From assembly GCA_945900695.1 (NCBI GenBank), contig CAMDJU010000114.1:1-8123 (forward strand): a DNA stretch of 8,123 nucleotides, read 5' to 3'. Positions 1 to 7,197 of this stretch are shown here, piece after piece. The stretch's first letter is position 1; each line of letters opens with the position of its first letter. The notes under the pieces were generated by a model that saw nothing but the letters and a program-made list of their open reading frames with translations, was not told where the DNA came from and ran no database searches. Origin of the DNA: Bordetella parapertussis (GTDB taxonomy: Bacteria > Pseudomonadota > Gammaproteobacteria > Burkholderiales > Burkholderiaceae_C). Made by a program: the position numbers and the translations under genes.

Positions 1-69
1 TTGGTCGCCACCCTGAGTTTCATGGGTGCGGGCTTTTTCATTGTTTACATCGTTCGTCACATCGTTTAA
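1..69 (+). CDS. C-terminal fragment of a YeeE/YedE-type membrane protein (cut by window edge)
   Basis: The first reading frame is open from base 1 to a TAA at 67-69 and gives 22 residues, hydrophobic and ending in IVYIVRHIV. The run GAGFFIVYIVRH is what I would expect as the last membrane helix and short tail of a YeeE/YedE (sulfur transport) protein. The next gene, a DUF6691-type YeeE/YedE half protein, starts 9 bases later and is usually preceded by such a partner. The identification therefore rests on a short tail plus context. The start, most of the protein and any promoter are outside the window. The stop codon touches the AAGGGG ribosome-binding site of the next gene, so the two are probably co-translated. 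Confidence 0.6.
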   Translation: MVATLSFMGAGFFIVYIVRHIV

Positions 70-78
70 GGGGCTGCC

Positions 79-537
79 ATGAACAACACCATCCACCGCA
101 TCAGCGAATTTTTGGTCGGCCTGCTGTTTGGGCTGGGCCTGATCCTTTCGGGCATGACCGACCCGGGCAAAGTCATCGGCTTTTTGGACCTTTTTGGCAG
201 CTGGGACCCCTCTTTGGCACTGGTCATGGGCGGGGCCATCGCAGTGGGCTTTTTTGCCTTCAGCCTGGCCAAAAAACGCACGATGAACTTTTTGGGTGGT
301 CTGCTGCGCTTGCCCAACAGCCAAGTCATCGATCGGCGCTTGGTCATTGGCAGCCTGATGTTTGGCGCAGGCTGGGGCATTGCTGGTTTTTGCCCAGGTC
401 CTGCCCTCGTATCGATGGCCGCAGGTCAGCCCAAAGCGCTGCTGTTTGTGGTGGCCATGCTGGCGGGCATGGTGGGCTATGAATTGCTGGATCGTTTCAT
501 CCACGCACCGCGCAAAGCCAAGCTCAGCCCATCATGA
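79..537 (+). CDS. YeeE/YedE family half-size membrane protein (DUF6691 type), probable sulfur-compound transport
   Basis: The 152-residue product is very hydrophobic, with about four membrane segments (roughly residues 8-26, 44-62, 88-106 and 118-136). It carries family motifs: GMTDPGKVIGFLD at 25-37, WDPSLALVMGG at 42-52 and GFCPGPAL at 103-110, whose cysteine is C105. YeeE/YedE proteins include the thiosulfate transporter TsuA, in which conserved cysteines line the path. Half-size pairs such as Serratia PmpA/PmpB are thought to work together, so this protein and the truncated upstream gene probably form one transporter. The start is supported by AAGGGG at 68-73, five bases before the ATG. 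The SulP gene follows 49 bases downstream on the same strand. The family is clear; the substrate is inferred and not visible in the sequence. Confidence 0.9.
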   Translation: MNNTIHRISEFLVGLLFGLGLILSGMTDPGKVIGFLDLFGSWDPSLALVMGGAIAVGFFAFSLAKKRTMNFLGGLLRLPNSQVIDRRLVIGSLMFGAGWGIAGFCPGPALVSMAAGQPKALLFVVAMLAGMVGYELLDRFIHAPRKAKLSPS

Positions 538-586
538 GGCACGTCAACATCTGTGCGTGCGGAGTGCAACCTGAAATGGTGGGCTG

Positions 587-2317
587 ATGACGCAGCACTC
601 TGGCTTGTTGCCTGCCCTGCCCATTCTTGAATGGGGCCGCAATTACAACCGCGAAACCTTCACCAACGACATGGTGGCCGCCCTCATCGTCACCATCATG
701 CTGATCCCGCAAAGCTTGGCCTATGCCTTGCTGGCGGGGCTGCCGCCCGAGGTGGGGTTGTATGCCAGCGTGGCGCCGCTCTTGTTGTATGCGGTGCTGG
801 GCAGCAGCCGTGTGTTGGCTGTAGGCCCTGTGGCCGTGGTGTCCCTAATGACCGCCGCAGCGGTGGCTGAACACGCCGCCGCAGGTACTTATGCGTATTG
901 GCAGGTCGCCATCACCTTGGCGTTTTTATCAGGCGGCATGTTGCTGATCATGGGTTTGCTGCGCTTGGGATTTTTGGCTAACTTTTTAAGCCATCCGGTC
1001 ATTTCGGGCTTCATCTCTGCTTCGGGATTGCTGATTGCCTTGAGCCAAATGAAAACCCTGATGGGTGTGAAAGCCGAGGGCCACAATTTTGTGGAGTTAC
1101 TGTCTTCGCTCCTGCACCAAGCTTCGAATGCTCACTTGCTGACGCTGGGCGTGGGCATCGCCGCCACCGCGTTTTTGTTTTGGGTGCGCAAGGGCTTGAA
1201 GCCTTTGCTCATCTCAGCGGGTTTGAAACCCAAGCTGGCCGATGTGCTGGCCAAGGCAGGCCCCGTCGTGGCGATTGCCTTGACCACGCTCTTGGCTTGG
1301 TCACTCGATTGGCAGGGCCAAGGCATGAAGTTGGTGGGCACGGTGCCGCAAGGCTTGCCACCCATCACCGCACCTTTGTGGGACTTGGCGCTGTGGCAAG
1401 AACTGTGGGTGCCAGCGTTGCTCATCAGCGTGGTGGGGTTTGTGGAGTCGGTGTCTGTCGGTCAAACCTTGGCCGCCAAACGCCGCCAACGCATTGAACC
1501 CGACCAAGAGTTGGTCGCCTTGGGTGCCAGCAATTTGTCTGCGGCCTTCACAGGTGGTTTTCCCGTCACCGGCGGTTTTGCGCGTTCGGTGGTCAACTTT
1601 GACGCAGGTGCTGTTACCCCTGCAGCGGGTGTGTATACCGCGGTGGGCATCACCTTGGCGTCGCTGTTCTTAACGCCTGCATTGTTTTACCTGCCGCAAG
1701 CCACATTGGCGGCCACCATCATCGTGGCGGTTTTGTCCCTGGTGGATTTTGGTATGTTGAAATCCACTTGGCGCTTTTCCAAACTCGACTTCATTGCTGT
1801 CGCCACCACTTTGCTGGCCACTTTGCTGGTGGGTGTGGAAAGCGGTTTGGTCTTGGGTGTATTGGTGTCTTTGGCGCTGTTTTTGTTCCGTGCCAGCCGC
1901 CCGCACATCGCCATTGTGGGTTTGGTGCCAGGCACCGAGCATTTCCGCAATGTCACCCGCCACGATGTGCGGGTCAGCCCCAAGCTGGTGTGTCTCCGGG
2001 TGGATGCCAGCATGTTTTTCGCCAATGCGCGGGGCATTGAAGACCGCATCAACGCCGAGGTGGCAGCCCGCCCTGCGTTGGAACATGTGTTGTTGCAATG
2101 CTCGGCAGTGAATGACATCGACGCCAGTGCTTTGGAAAGCCTAGAAGCCATTGCCAGCCGCTTGAAAGACTCTGGTATTGCCCTGCACTTCTCGGAAATC
2201 AAAGGCCCGGTGATGGACAAGCTCAACACCACCGAGTTTTTGCAGCATTTGCATGGACGGGTGTTTCTCACCAACTACCAAGCCATACAAGCGCTGACGC
2301 CGGAAGTCGTTCAATGA
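587..2317 (+). CDS. SulP family inorganic anion transporter with STAS domain
   Basis: The 576-residue inner-membrane protein has the normal length and layout of bacterial SulP/SLC26 transporters. A transport domain fills about residues 25-435 and a cytoplasmic STAS domain about 440-560. Family marks are IPQSLAYALLAGLPPEVGLY at 40-59, LAVGPVAVVSLMTA at 77-90, SVVGFVESVSVGQTLA at 281-296 and the stretch around TGGFPVTGGFARSVVN at 322-337. The STAS part contains LRVDASMFFANARGIEDRI at 470-488 and CSAVNDIDASALESLEAI at 505-522. SulP proteins move sulfate, bicarbonate or other anions, usually with H+ or Na+. The two upstream YeeE/YedE genes favour a sulfur oxyanion, but this is inference. The ATG at 587 is the first start after an in-frame stop at 572-574. 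It has only a weak ribosome-binding site (TGGTGGG, 577-583). No truncation or frameshift is seen. Confidence 0.95.
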   Translation: MTQHSGLLPALPILEWGRNYNRETFTNDMVAALIVTIMLIPQSLAYALLAGLPPEVGLYASVAPLLLYAVLGSSRVLAVGPVAVVSLMTAAAVAEHAAAGTYAYWQVAITLAFLSGGMLLIMGLLRLGFLANFLSHPVISGFISASGLLIALSQMKTLMGVKAEGHNFVELLSSLLHQASNAHLLTLGVGIAATAFLFWVRKGLKPLLISAGLKPKLADVLAKAGPVVAIALTTLLAWSLDWQGQGMKLVGTVPQGLPPITAPLWDLALWQELWVPALLISVVGFVESVSVGQTLAAKRRQRIEPDQELVALGASNLSAAFTGGFPVTGGFARSVVNFDAGAVTPAAGVYTAVGITLASLFLTPALFYLPQATLAATIIVAVLSLVDFGMLKSTWRFSKLDFIAVATTLLATLLVGVESGLVLGVLVSLALFLFRASRPHIAIVGLVPGTEHFRNVTRHDVRVSPKLVCLRVDASMFFANARGIEDRINAEVAARPALEHVLLQCSAVNDIDASALESLEAIASRLKDSGIALHFSEIKGPVMDKLNTTEFLQHLHGRVFLTNYQAIQALTPEVVQ

Positions 2318-2461
2318 AAACGTCATGACCAAAAAAACTATTACCGTGTCCTTACACTAGAGAACGTCTGTGGAGGGGATCGCCTGCCTGGCGTGCTCTT
2401 GTGAAATCCAATTTTTTAGGCATGGCCGGCAAATGGGAGGCGACTGTAGGGGCGTGCGAGC
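2318..2461. other. Intergenic gap between two convergent clusters
   Basis: These 144 bases separate the stop of the SulP gene from the stop of the last gene of the minus-strand operon, so transcription should end here from both sides. I found no gene. A 15-codon ATG frame at 2422-2469 has no coding character. Two weak structures are present. A branched inverted repeat is followed by TTTTTT at 2412-2417 for plus-strand transcripts. For minus-strand transcripts, the GTGT/ACAC mini-hairpin at 2346-2357 lies eight bases before a T run (A run at 2331-2337 on the plus strand). Neither is a strong intrinsic terminator. Confidence 0.8.
2377..2417 (+). terminator. Weak candidate intrinsic terminator after the SulP gene
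   Basis: GGATCGCC at 2377-2384 can pair with GGCG at 2390-2393 (inner stem, five-base loop) and with ATCC at 2406-2409 (outer stem). TTTTTT follows at 2412-2417. A 12-base bulge at 2394-2405 separates the two 3' halves, so the fold is imperfect. It sits about 60 bases past the SulP stop, which suits a terminator, but the stems are only four base pairs each. This is a weak call. Confidence 0.22.
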
Positions 2462-2842
2462 TTATTTGATCTGAAATCGCACGGTCATGCTCTTGCCACC
2501 GACATTGCTCAGGGCAGCGACGAGCTTGTCACCTTTACCAAGCTTGACGCCCAGAACCCGCAGCGTGTTTTCGCCTGCTTCTTTAATGTCAGCTTCAATC
2601 TTGTTACTGCCTTGCAAAACGGTGAGCTTGCCGGTGATGCCTTTAGAGGCCACAGGTTTACCATGATCCATGAGGTAAATTATTGCGCCGTCGGCCTGTG
2701 CGACCAGCTCAAAGCTCACGTCATTCACCTTCTGCACGATGCCGCCATACTGGGGCTTGACGTCGCCATGGGCCAAGGCTGGATTCATACTGAGGCAAGA
2801 GAGGGTCAAACAAGCCATTGGAATCAAATACTTCATGTTCAT
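2462..2842 (-). CDS. Small exported protein of unknown function, last gene of the metal-efflux operon
   Basis: I do not recognise a named family. The 126-residue product starts with a signal peptide: MNMK, then a hydrophobic core (residues 5-19), then PALA, with predicted cleavage after A24. This leaves a periplasmic protein of about 102 residues beginning HGDVKPQYGG. The mature part has no membrane helix and alternates short hydrophobic and polar stretches, as in a small beta-sandwich (SFELVA at 43-48, IIYLMDH at 54-60, GKLTVLQGSNKIEADI at 71-86, SMTVRFQIK at 118-126). Mature histidines are only H25 and H60. An upstream in-frame ATG at 2920 would add 26 residues, but AAGGAG nine bases before the 2842 start and the clean signal peptide favour 2842. 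It lies 67 bases after the pump gene on the same strand. A role in periplasmic metal binding or pump assistance is inferred from context. Confidence 0.8.
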   Translation of the reverse strand: MNMKYLIPMACLTLSCLSMNPALAHGDVKPQYGGIVQKVNDVSFELVAQADGAIIYLMDHGKPVASKGITGKLTVLQGSNKIEADIKEAGENTLRVLGVKLGKGDKLVAALSNVGGKSMTVRFQIK

Positions 2843-2851
2843 GCTTCTTAT

Positions 2852-2857
2852 CTCCTT
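2852..2857 (-). promoter_or_regulatory. Ribosome-binding site deciding the start at 2842
   Basis: On the minus strand the bases read AAGGAG, a near-perfect Shine-Dalgarno sequence, followed by nine bases and then ATG AAC ATG AAG. The first ATG (2842) is at a workable distance, and the second (2836) is 15 bases away. The longer frame from 2920 would place this site inside the gene, which is the main reason to reject that start. Confidence 0.75.
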
Positions 2858-2864
2858 AAAGGGC

Positions 2865-2889
2865 ATGGTGCGATTAAAGGCAGCACCAC
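2865..2889 (-). repeat. Small inverted repeat just before the ribosome-binding site of the last operon gene
   Basis: In the minus-strand transcript TGGTGC (2888-2883) can pair with GCACCA (2871-2866) across an 11-base loop, extended by one G-U pair (2889 with 2865). It lies in the 67-base spacer between the pump gene and the small exported protein gene, ending seven bases before AAGGAG. No T run follows, so it is not a terminator. It could protect or process the mRNA, or be chance. Confidence 0.3.
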
Positions 2890-2909
2890 AAAGCCAGTTG
2901 ATGACCTTG

Positions 2910-5900
2910 TCAAAACGCATCTTGCACTGATTGTTTTAAATCCTCGTCGGTACTACTTTGCTGCAGCAGCCGGTCTGTAGCCGCAGCCCCAAAGTGCCAA
3001 AACAACAGCGGCGTGAGCAAGGTGTCCAGCAGCGTGGAACTGATCAAACCGCCAAAGATAACCACCGCCACCGGGTGCAGGATCTCTTTGCCAGGCGCAT
3101 CAGCGGCCATCAGCAGCGGCGTCAACGCAAATGCCGCCACCAGCGCTGTCATCAGCACCGGTGTCAGCCGCTCAATCGAGCCGCGCACGATCATGGCCTG
3201 GCTGAAGGTTTCGCCCTCAAAACGGCAGAGGTTAATGTAATGACTGATCTTAAGGATGCCGTTGCGCGTGGCAATGCCCGCCAAGGTGATGAAGCCCACC
3301 ATCGTGGCCACCGACAGCGTCACACCCGCCAGCCACATCGCGACCACACTGCCGATCAATGCCAGCGGGATGTTGGCCATGATGATGCCCGCCAGCACCG
3401 CCGAGCGGTAGCGCGAATACAGCACTAAAAACATGAGCGCGAGCGACACCAGCGACAAACCGACGATCTGGCCCGTCGCCTGCTCCTGCGCCTGGAATTG
3501 ACCCTCTAGGTTAATGAAGCTGCCGCTTGGCAGCGCAGTGGCTGCAATGGCTTTGCGGATGTCTGCCACGATGCGGCCCATGTCGGAACCATCGCTGTTG
3601 GCATAGACAACGATACGCCGACGGCCGTTCTCGCGTCCGATCTGGTTGGGGCCATCGGCTTCGGTCACCGTGGCGAAGCTTGACACCGGCAGGCGTCCGG
3701 CGGGCGTGTCCACCAGCGTGCGTGCCAGATCCTGCGGGCTGCGTTTGTCATCCGGCAGTCGCAAAACCAAGTCGTAACGCCTGGCCCCGTCCACAATTTG
3801 CGAACCGTGGGCCCCGTTCGTCAGGGCCTTCAGGATGCGCAGTGCCTCACCCGGCGCCAGGCCTGTCTGCGCCAGCCGCTGCGGGTCGAGCCGGACCATG
3901 ATCTGCGGGATCAGTACCTGCTTCTCCACGGTCAGGTCCACCAAGCCAGGAATGGTGGCCAGCTGGCCGCGCATCTGTTCGGCCAGACCCCGCAGGGTGT
4001 CGGTGTCGTCGCCGTAAATTTTGACCGCGATTTGCGCCCGCACGCCCGAGAGCAGGTGGTCCAGCCTGTGAGAGATCGGCTGGCCGATGGCCACTTGCGC
4101 GGGCAATACGACCAGTTGGGCGCGGATGCGGGCCATCACTTGCTCGCGATCGACCGGCTTGCCATCGCGATGCAAGTCCACGTCGATCTCGGTGGAGTGC
4201 ACGCCTTCGGCATGCTCGTCGAGTTCAGCGCGGCCGGTACGTCGCCCCACCTGACTGACGCCAGGCACCTGGCCAATCAGTTGTTCAGCCACAGCCCCCA
4301 TGCGGTTGGCCTCGGCCAGCGATGTGCCCGGGTTGAACAACAGAGACAGCACCAGCGAGCCCTCGTTGAAGGCTGGCAAAAAGGCACGCGGAAAAAAGGG
4401 CACGCTGGCGGCGGCCAAAACAACCGCCACGACCGCGGCACTGATCAGGACCCGTGCCCGCGGAAAGGACCAGTTGAGCAGCCTTCGGTCCCAAGCCTTC
4501 AGGCGCGTCACAAGGGGGCTGTCTCCGTGTCCCAGTTGTTTCATCCTGGGAAGCAAGTAGCTGCACAGTACCGGGGTCACTGTCATGGACACCGCCATCG
4601 ACGCCAGGATGGAGACGATGTAAGCAATACCCAGTGGCGCAAACAAACGGCCTTCGATGCCCGGCAAGGCGAACAAGGGCACGAACACCAGCACCACGAT
4701 CACCGTGGCGTAAACAATGCCAGAGCGCACCTCGACGCTGGCCTGCTGCACGACCGCCATCACCGAGCGCGGCTGAGCCAGGGCCCGGTTCTCCTTGAGT
4801 CGACGCAAGATGTTCTCGACGTCGACCACCGCATCGTCCACCAACTCACCAATCGCTATCGCCAAGCCCCCCAGCGTCATGACGTTGATCGACTGGTCGA
4901 GCCAGCGAAAGACCAAAGCCGTGACCGCCAGCGACAGGGGGATGGCAACCAAAGAGATCAGCGTGGTGCGTACGGACAGCAAGAATGCGAACAACACGAT
5001 GGCGACAATCACCGCGCCGTCGCGCAGCGCCTCCGTCACATTGCCGACGGAGGCCTTGATGAAATCGGCCTGGCGAAACAGCACTTGGGGTTTGGCCAAG
5101 CCCTGCGGCAGGCCCGCTTGAAGGTCACCCAAGGCTTGCTCAATCTGCCGGCTGAGCTTGACGGTATCGGCGGCTGGCTGCTTTTGCACACTCAGGATCA
5201 CGGCAGGTTGCCCTTGGTAACCCGCATCGCCGCGCTTGAGGCCAGCGGCAAAGCGCACTTGGGCCACCTGCTGCAGCAGCACGGGCCGGCCGTCCTTCCA
5301 AGCCACGGCCATGCCTTGCAAATCCTCCAACCGCTGGGTACGACCCATGTGACGGATCAGGTATTCACGGCTGTTCAAGTCAATGAAGCCGCCCCCGGCG
5401 TTGCCGGCATACCCGCGCAAGGCCTGTTCGACTTGGCTGAGTGTTATGCCCAGCTGGGCCATGCGCGCCGGATCGGGTTCCACACGCAGCTGGCGCACCT
5501 CGCCGCCGATGGGAATGACCTGGGAGACGCCAGCGATACCGAGCAGGCGCGGGCGCAGCACAAAGTCGGCGTACTCACGGGCCTGCATGGGCGTGGCTGC
5601 GCCCTCACCGCCTTGAAGCGGTAATGCAATCAGCATGATCTCGCCCATGATGGATGAGACGGGTCCCATCACGGGCGTGATGTCGGCAGGCAGTTGGCTG
5701 CGCAGTTGCGCCAATCGCTCGGCGACCAACTGGCGGTTGCGGTAAATGTCGGTGCCCCAGTCGAACTCGGCGTACACCACCGACAGGCCAATGCCCGAGG
5801 TGGAGCGCACCCGGGTGACACCGGGCATGCCGTTGAGGGCCGTCTCGATGGGGAAGCTGACCAGTTGCTCGACCTCTTCGGGCGCCATGCCACCGGCCTC

Positions 5901-6053
5901 AGTCAGCACCGTCACCAGCGGCTTGTTGAGGTCGGGAAACACGTCGACCGGTGTGCGCCAGGCGGTCAATGCGCCGTAGACCATGAGCAAAGCCGCAAAG
6001 GCCAAAACGAACAGCCGGTTGCGCAGGCTGTATTGAACGATCCAGTTGAACAT
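2910..6053 (-). CDS. czcA: CzcA/CusA-like heavy-metal efflux RND pump (inner-membrane subunit)
   Basis: The 1047-residue length is typical of heavy-metal RND pumps, which use the proton gradient to push metal cations through an adaptor and outer-membrane channel. The N-terminus has the family pattern: TM1 at 12-30, [12 protein letters not shown] at 34-45, then [14 protein letters not shown] at 66-79. TM helices 2-6 cover about 346-502, TM7 537-555 and TM8-12 about 866-1022, with large periplasmic loops between. The TM4 proton-relay region reads [15 protein letters not shown] at 400-414. Compared from memory with CzcA (DFGxxxDGAxxxVEN), the first Asp is Ala as in CusA, while D406 and E413 remain and D407 and D411 are extra. 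The CusA methionine-triad positions seem to hold S570, V618 and H666. The metal is therefore uncertain. The start follows CGGAGA (6063-6068) and lies 16 bases after the adaptor gene. The frame is intact. Confidence 0.95.
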   Translation of the reverse strand: MFNWIVQYSLRNRLFVLAFAALLMVYGALTAWRTPVDVFPDLNKPLVTVLTEAGGMAPEEVEQLVSFPIETALNGMPGVTRVRSTSGIGLSVVYAEFDWGTDIYRNRQLVAERLAQLRSQLPADITPVMGPVSSIMGEIMLIALPLQGGEGAATPMQAREYADFVLRPRLLGIAGVSQVIPIGGEVRQLRVEPDPARMAQLGITLSQVEQALRGYAGNAGGGFIDLNSREYLIRHMGRTQRLEDLQGMAVAWKDGRPVLLQQVAQVRFAAGLKRGDAGYQGQPAVILSVQKQPAADTVKLSRQIEQALGDLQAGLPQGLAKPQVLFRQADFIKASVGNVTEALRDGAVIVAIVLFAFLLSVRTTLISLVAIPLSLAVTALVFRWLDQSINVMTLGGLAIAIGELVDDAVVDVENILRRLKENRALAQPRSVMAVVQQASVEVRSGIVYATVIVVLVFVPLFALPGIEGRLFAPLGIAYIVSILASMAVSMTVTPVLCSYLLPRMKQLGHGDSPLVTRLKAWDRRLLNWSFPRARVLISAAVVAVVLAAASVPFFPRAFLPAFNEGSLVLSLLFNPGTSLAEANRMGAVAEQLIGQVPGVSQVGRRTGRAELDEHAEGVHSTEIDVDLHRDGKPVDREQVMARIRAQLVVLPAQVAIGQPISHRLDHLLSGVRAQIAVKIYGDDTDTLRGLAEQMRGQLATIPGLVDLTVEKQVLIPQIMVRLDPQRLAQTGLAPGEALRILKALTNGAHGSQIVDGARRYDLVLRLPDDKRSPQDLARTLVDTPAGRLPVSSFATVTEADGPNQIGRENGRRRIVVYANSDGSDMGRIVADIRKAIAATALPSGSFINLEGQFQAQEQATGQIVGLSLVSLALMFLVLYSRYRSAVLAGIIMANIPLALIGSVVAMWLAGVTLSVATMVGFITLAGIATRNGILKISHYINLCRFEGETFSQAMIVRGSIERLTPVLMTALVAAFALTPLLMAADAPGKEILHPVAVVIFGGLISSTLLDTLLTPLLFWHFGAAATDRLLQQSSTDEDLKQSVQDAF

Positions 6054-6069
6054 GATATGCAGTCTCCGT

Positions 6070-7197
6070 TCAGCGGATCTGCGCGACCAGCGCCGCGCCT
6101 TGGACCAACACCCGGTTGTCGGCGGACAGTCCCTGGGTGACCAAGACCGTGACAGCGTCCAGCGGCTGGACCTGAACCGGCTGCGGCATGAAGCGCTCGG
6201 CGCCCGTCTTGATCCAGACGATGGGTTCGTTAGCCGGGCTGCGCACCACAGCAGAGGCCGGCAGTACGATGCCTTTGCGCCGCTCCTTGAGTGCAGCGAC
6301 CAGTGTCACGGTTTGACCTACCGCCAAGGGTGTTGCGCCAGCAGATATAGCAGCTCGGAAGTTCAGCGGCAGCATGCCGTCACGCAATGACCGCGCAGCG
6401 CCGACCAGTTGCAGCTTGACGCCCTCGAGCCCCGCCAAATGGGCTGCGCCCAAACGGCTGCCGAGCGACACATCGGGTGTGCTGGCCTCCACCATCAGGC
6501 GCGCAGGATCGATGACCTCGATCAACACCTCGCGTGTGTCCACAATCTGGCCCGCCTTCACATCAGCACGTGCAATCACACCCGAGACCGGCGCGCGCAA
6601 TGGCTCACGCACATCCAAACTCGCGGCGATTCGCTGTTCGCGCTCGGTCAGTGACTGGACATCGATGCGGGCGGCGTCGATGTCCTTGCGAGGCACCGTG
6701 CCTTCAAGCGACTCCAACCGGCGCAGACGCTGCTCAGCCAAGTCCCGCGCAGCTTTCAACTCGGCACGCTGTGACTGTTGGGCCGCCAAGGCAAATGGAT
6801 CAGCGTGATGCCGCACCCAAACCAGTACCTCTCCTTGCTTGACGGCTTGGCCCGCCATCGGCAATCCACGCGGCCCAGGCTCAACACGTCCGCCATGCGT
6901 GGCCTGCACTTGGCCGCTGGCATTGGGGTCTGCCACGACCCGGCCGGGTAACTGGATCGTCGCGGCGGCCTCGGACTCGAGGGCTATCTGGGTACGCAGT
7001 CCCATGCGCCTCTGTGCGAGTTTGGGCACGTTCACGCTGCCATCTGCTAAGCGGGCAAGACCACCTGCCGTTGGCGAAGACGCTTGATCCAAGTGTTCGC
7101 CATTCGGGCCGTGCGCACCCGGGCCAGCCCAAGCAGAAAGGACACTGGCCATCGCCAGAATCGCAGCTTGACCGCTAAAAAATGATAGCTTTTTCAT
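6070..7197 (-). CDS. czcB: CzcB-like periplasmic adaptor (membrane fusion protein) of the metal RND pump
   Basis: The 375-residue protein has a signal peptide (MKK, hydrophobic core, SAWA; cleavage expected after A24) and no other membrane segment. Domains follow the adaptor order: mature N-terminal motif [13 protein letters not shown] at 25-37; first lipoyl half with [19 protein letters not shown] at 101-119; a short alpha hairpin around 134-195; second lipoyl half with [20 protein letters not shown] at 200-219; a beta-barrel around 225-310; and a membrane-proximal domain to the end. Adaptors of this family bridge the RND pump and the outer-membrane channel in the periplasm. The start overlaps the stop of the upstream gene by four bases (ATGA) and has a near-perfect AAAGGAGG six bases before it, so it is strongly translated as well as coupled. 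The first 13 mature residues are identical to those of the upstream 197-residue protein. Confidence 0.93.
   Translation of the reverse strand: MKKLSFFSGQAAILAMASVLSAWAGPGAHGPNGEHLDQASSPTAGGLARLADGSVNVPKLAQRRMGLRTQIALESEAAATIQLPGRVVADPNASGQVQATHGGRVEPGPRGLPMAGQAVKQGEVLVWVRHHADPFALAAQQSQRAELKAARDLAEQRLRRLESLEGTVPRKDIDAARIDVQSLTEREQRIAASLDVREPLRAPVSGVIARADVKAGQIVDTREVLIEVIDPARLMVEASTPDVSLGSRLGAAHLAGLEGVKLQLVGAARSLRDGMLPLNFRAAISAGATPLAVGQTVTLVAALKERRKGIVLPASAVVRSPANEPIVWIKTGAERFMPQPVQVQPLDAVTVLVTQGLSADNRVLVQGAALVAQIR
7087..7131 (-). repeat. 45-base repeat, copy in the adaptor gene
   Basis: This encodes [15 protein letters not shown] (residues 23-37 of the adaptor). It matches 39 of 45 bases at 7665-7709 in the upstream gene. 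All six differences are synonymous third-codon positions. The segment begins two residues before the predicted signal cleavage site. Confidence 0.9.

Noticed and set aside
2346..2357. GTGT-CCTT-ACAC mini hairpin near an A/T run as terminator of the minus-strand operon
   Set aside because: The stem is only four pairs, and the T run starts eight bases after it, so it is too weak to annotate as a terminator.
2353..2358. TACACT as a -10 promoter box in the convergent gap
   Set aside because: It matches four of six consensus bases but has no -35 box at the right distance and no gene downstream on that strand.
2422..2469. Fifteen-codon ATG frame in the convergent gap
   Set aside because: It has no proper ribosome-binding site, runs into the opposite gene's stop and shows no recognisable sequence.
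2795..2842. Lipoprotein signal (cysteines C11 and C16 in the small exported protein)
   Set aside because: Neither PMAC nor TLSC has the usual Leu at -3, and a good ordinary cleavage site (PALA) follows.
2843..2920. Longer start for the small exported protein at 2920
   Set aside because: It would bury the signal peptide 26 residues inside, overlap the pump gene end, and ignore the AAGGAG site before 2842.
3798..5624. Plus-strand open frame of 608 codons opposite the pump gene
   Set aside because: It is antisense to a clear RND pump gene, is rich in His, Gln, Arg and Gly without domain pattern, and is explained by codon bias of the real gene.
587..6053. Different leucine codon use as a sign of horizontal transfer of one cluster
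   Set aside because: A hand count over about the first 90 SulP codons gave TTG for 8 of 17 Leu, against 5 of 16 over about the first 120 pump codons. The difference is too small and the samples too short to support transfer.
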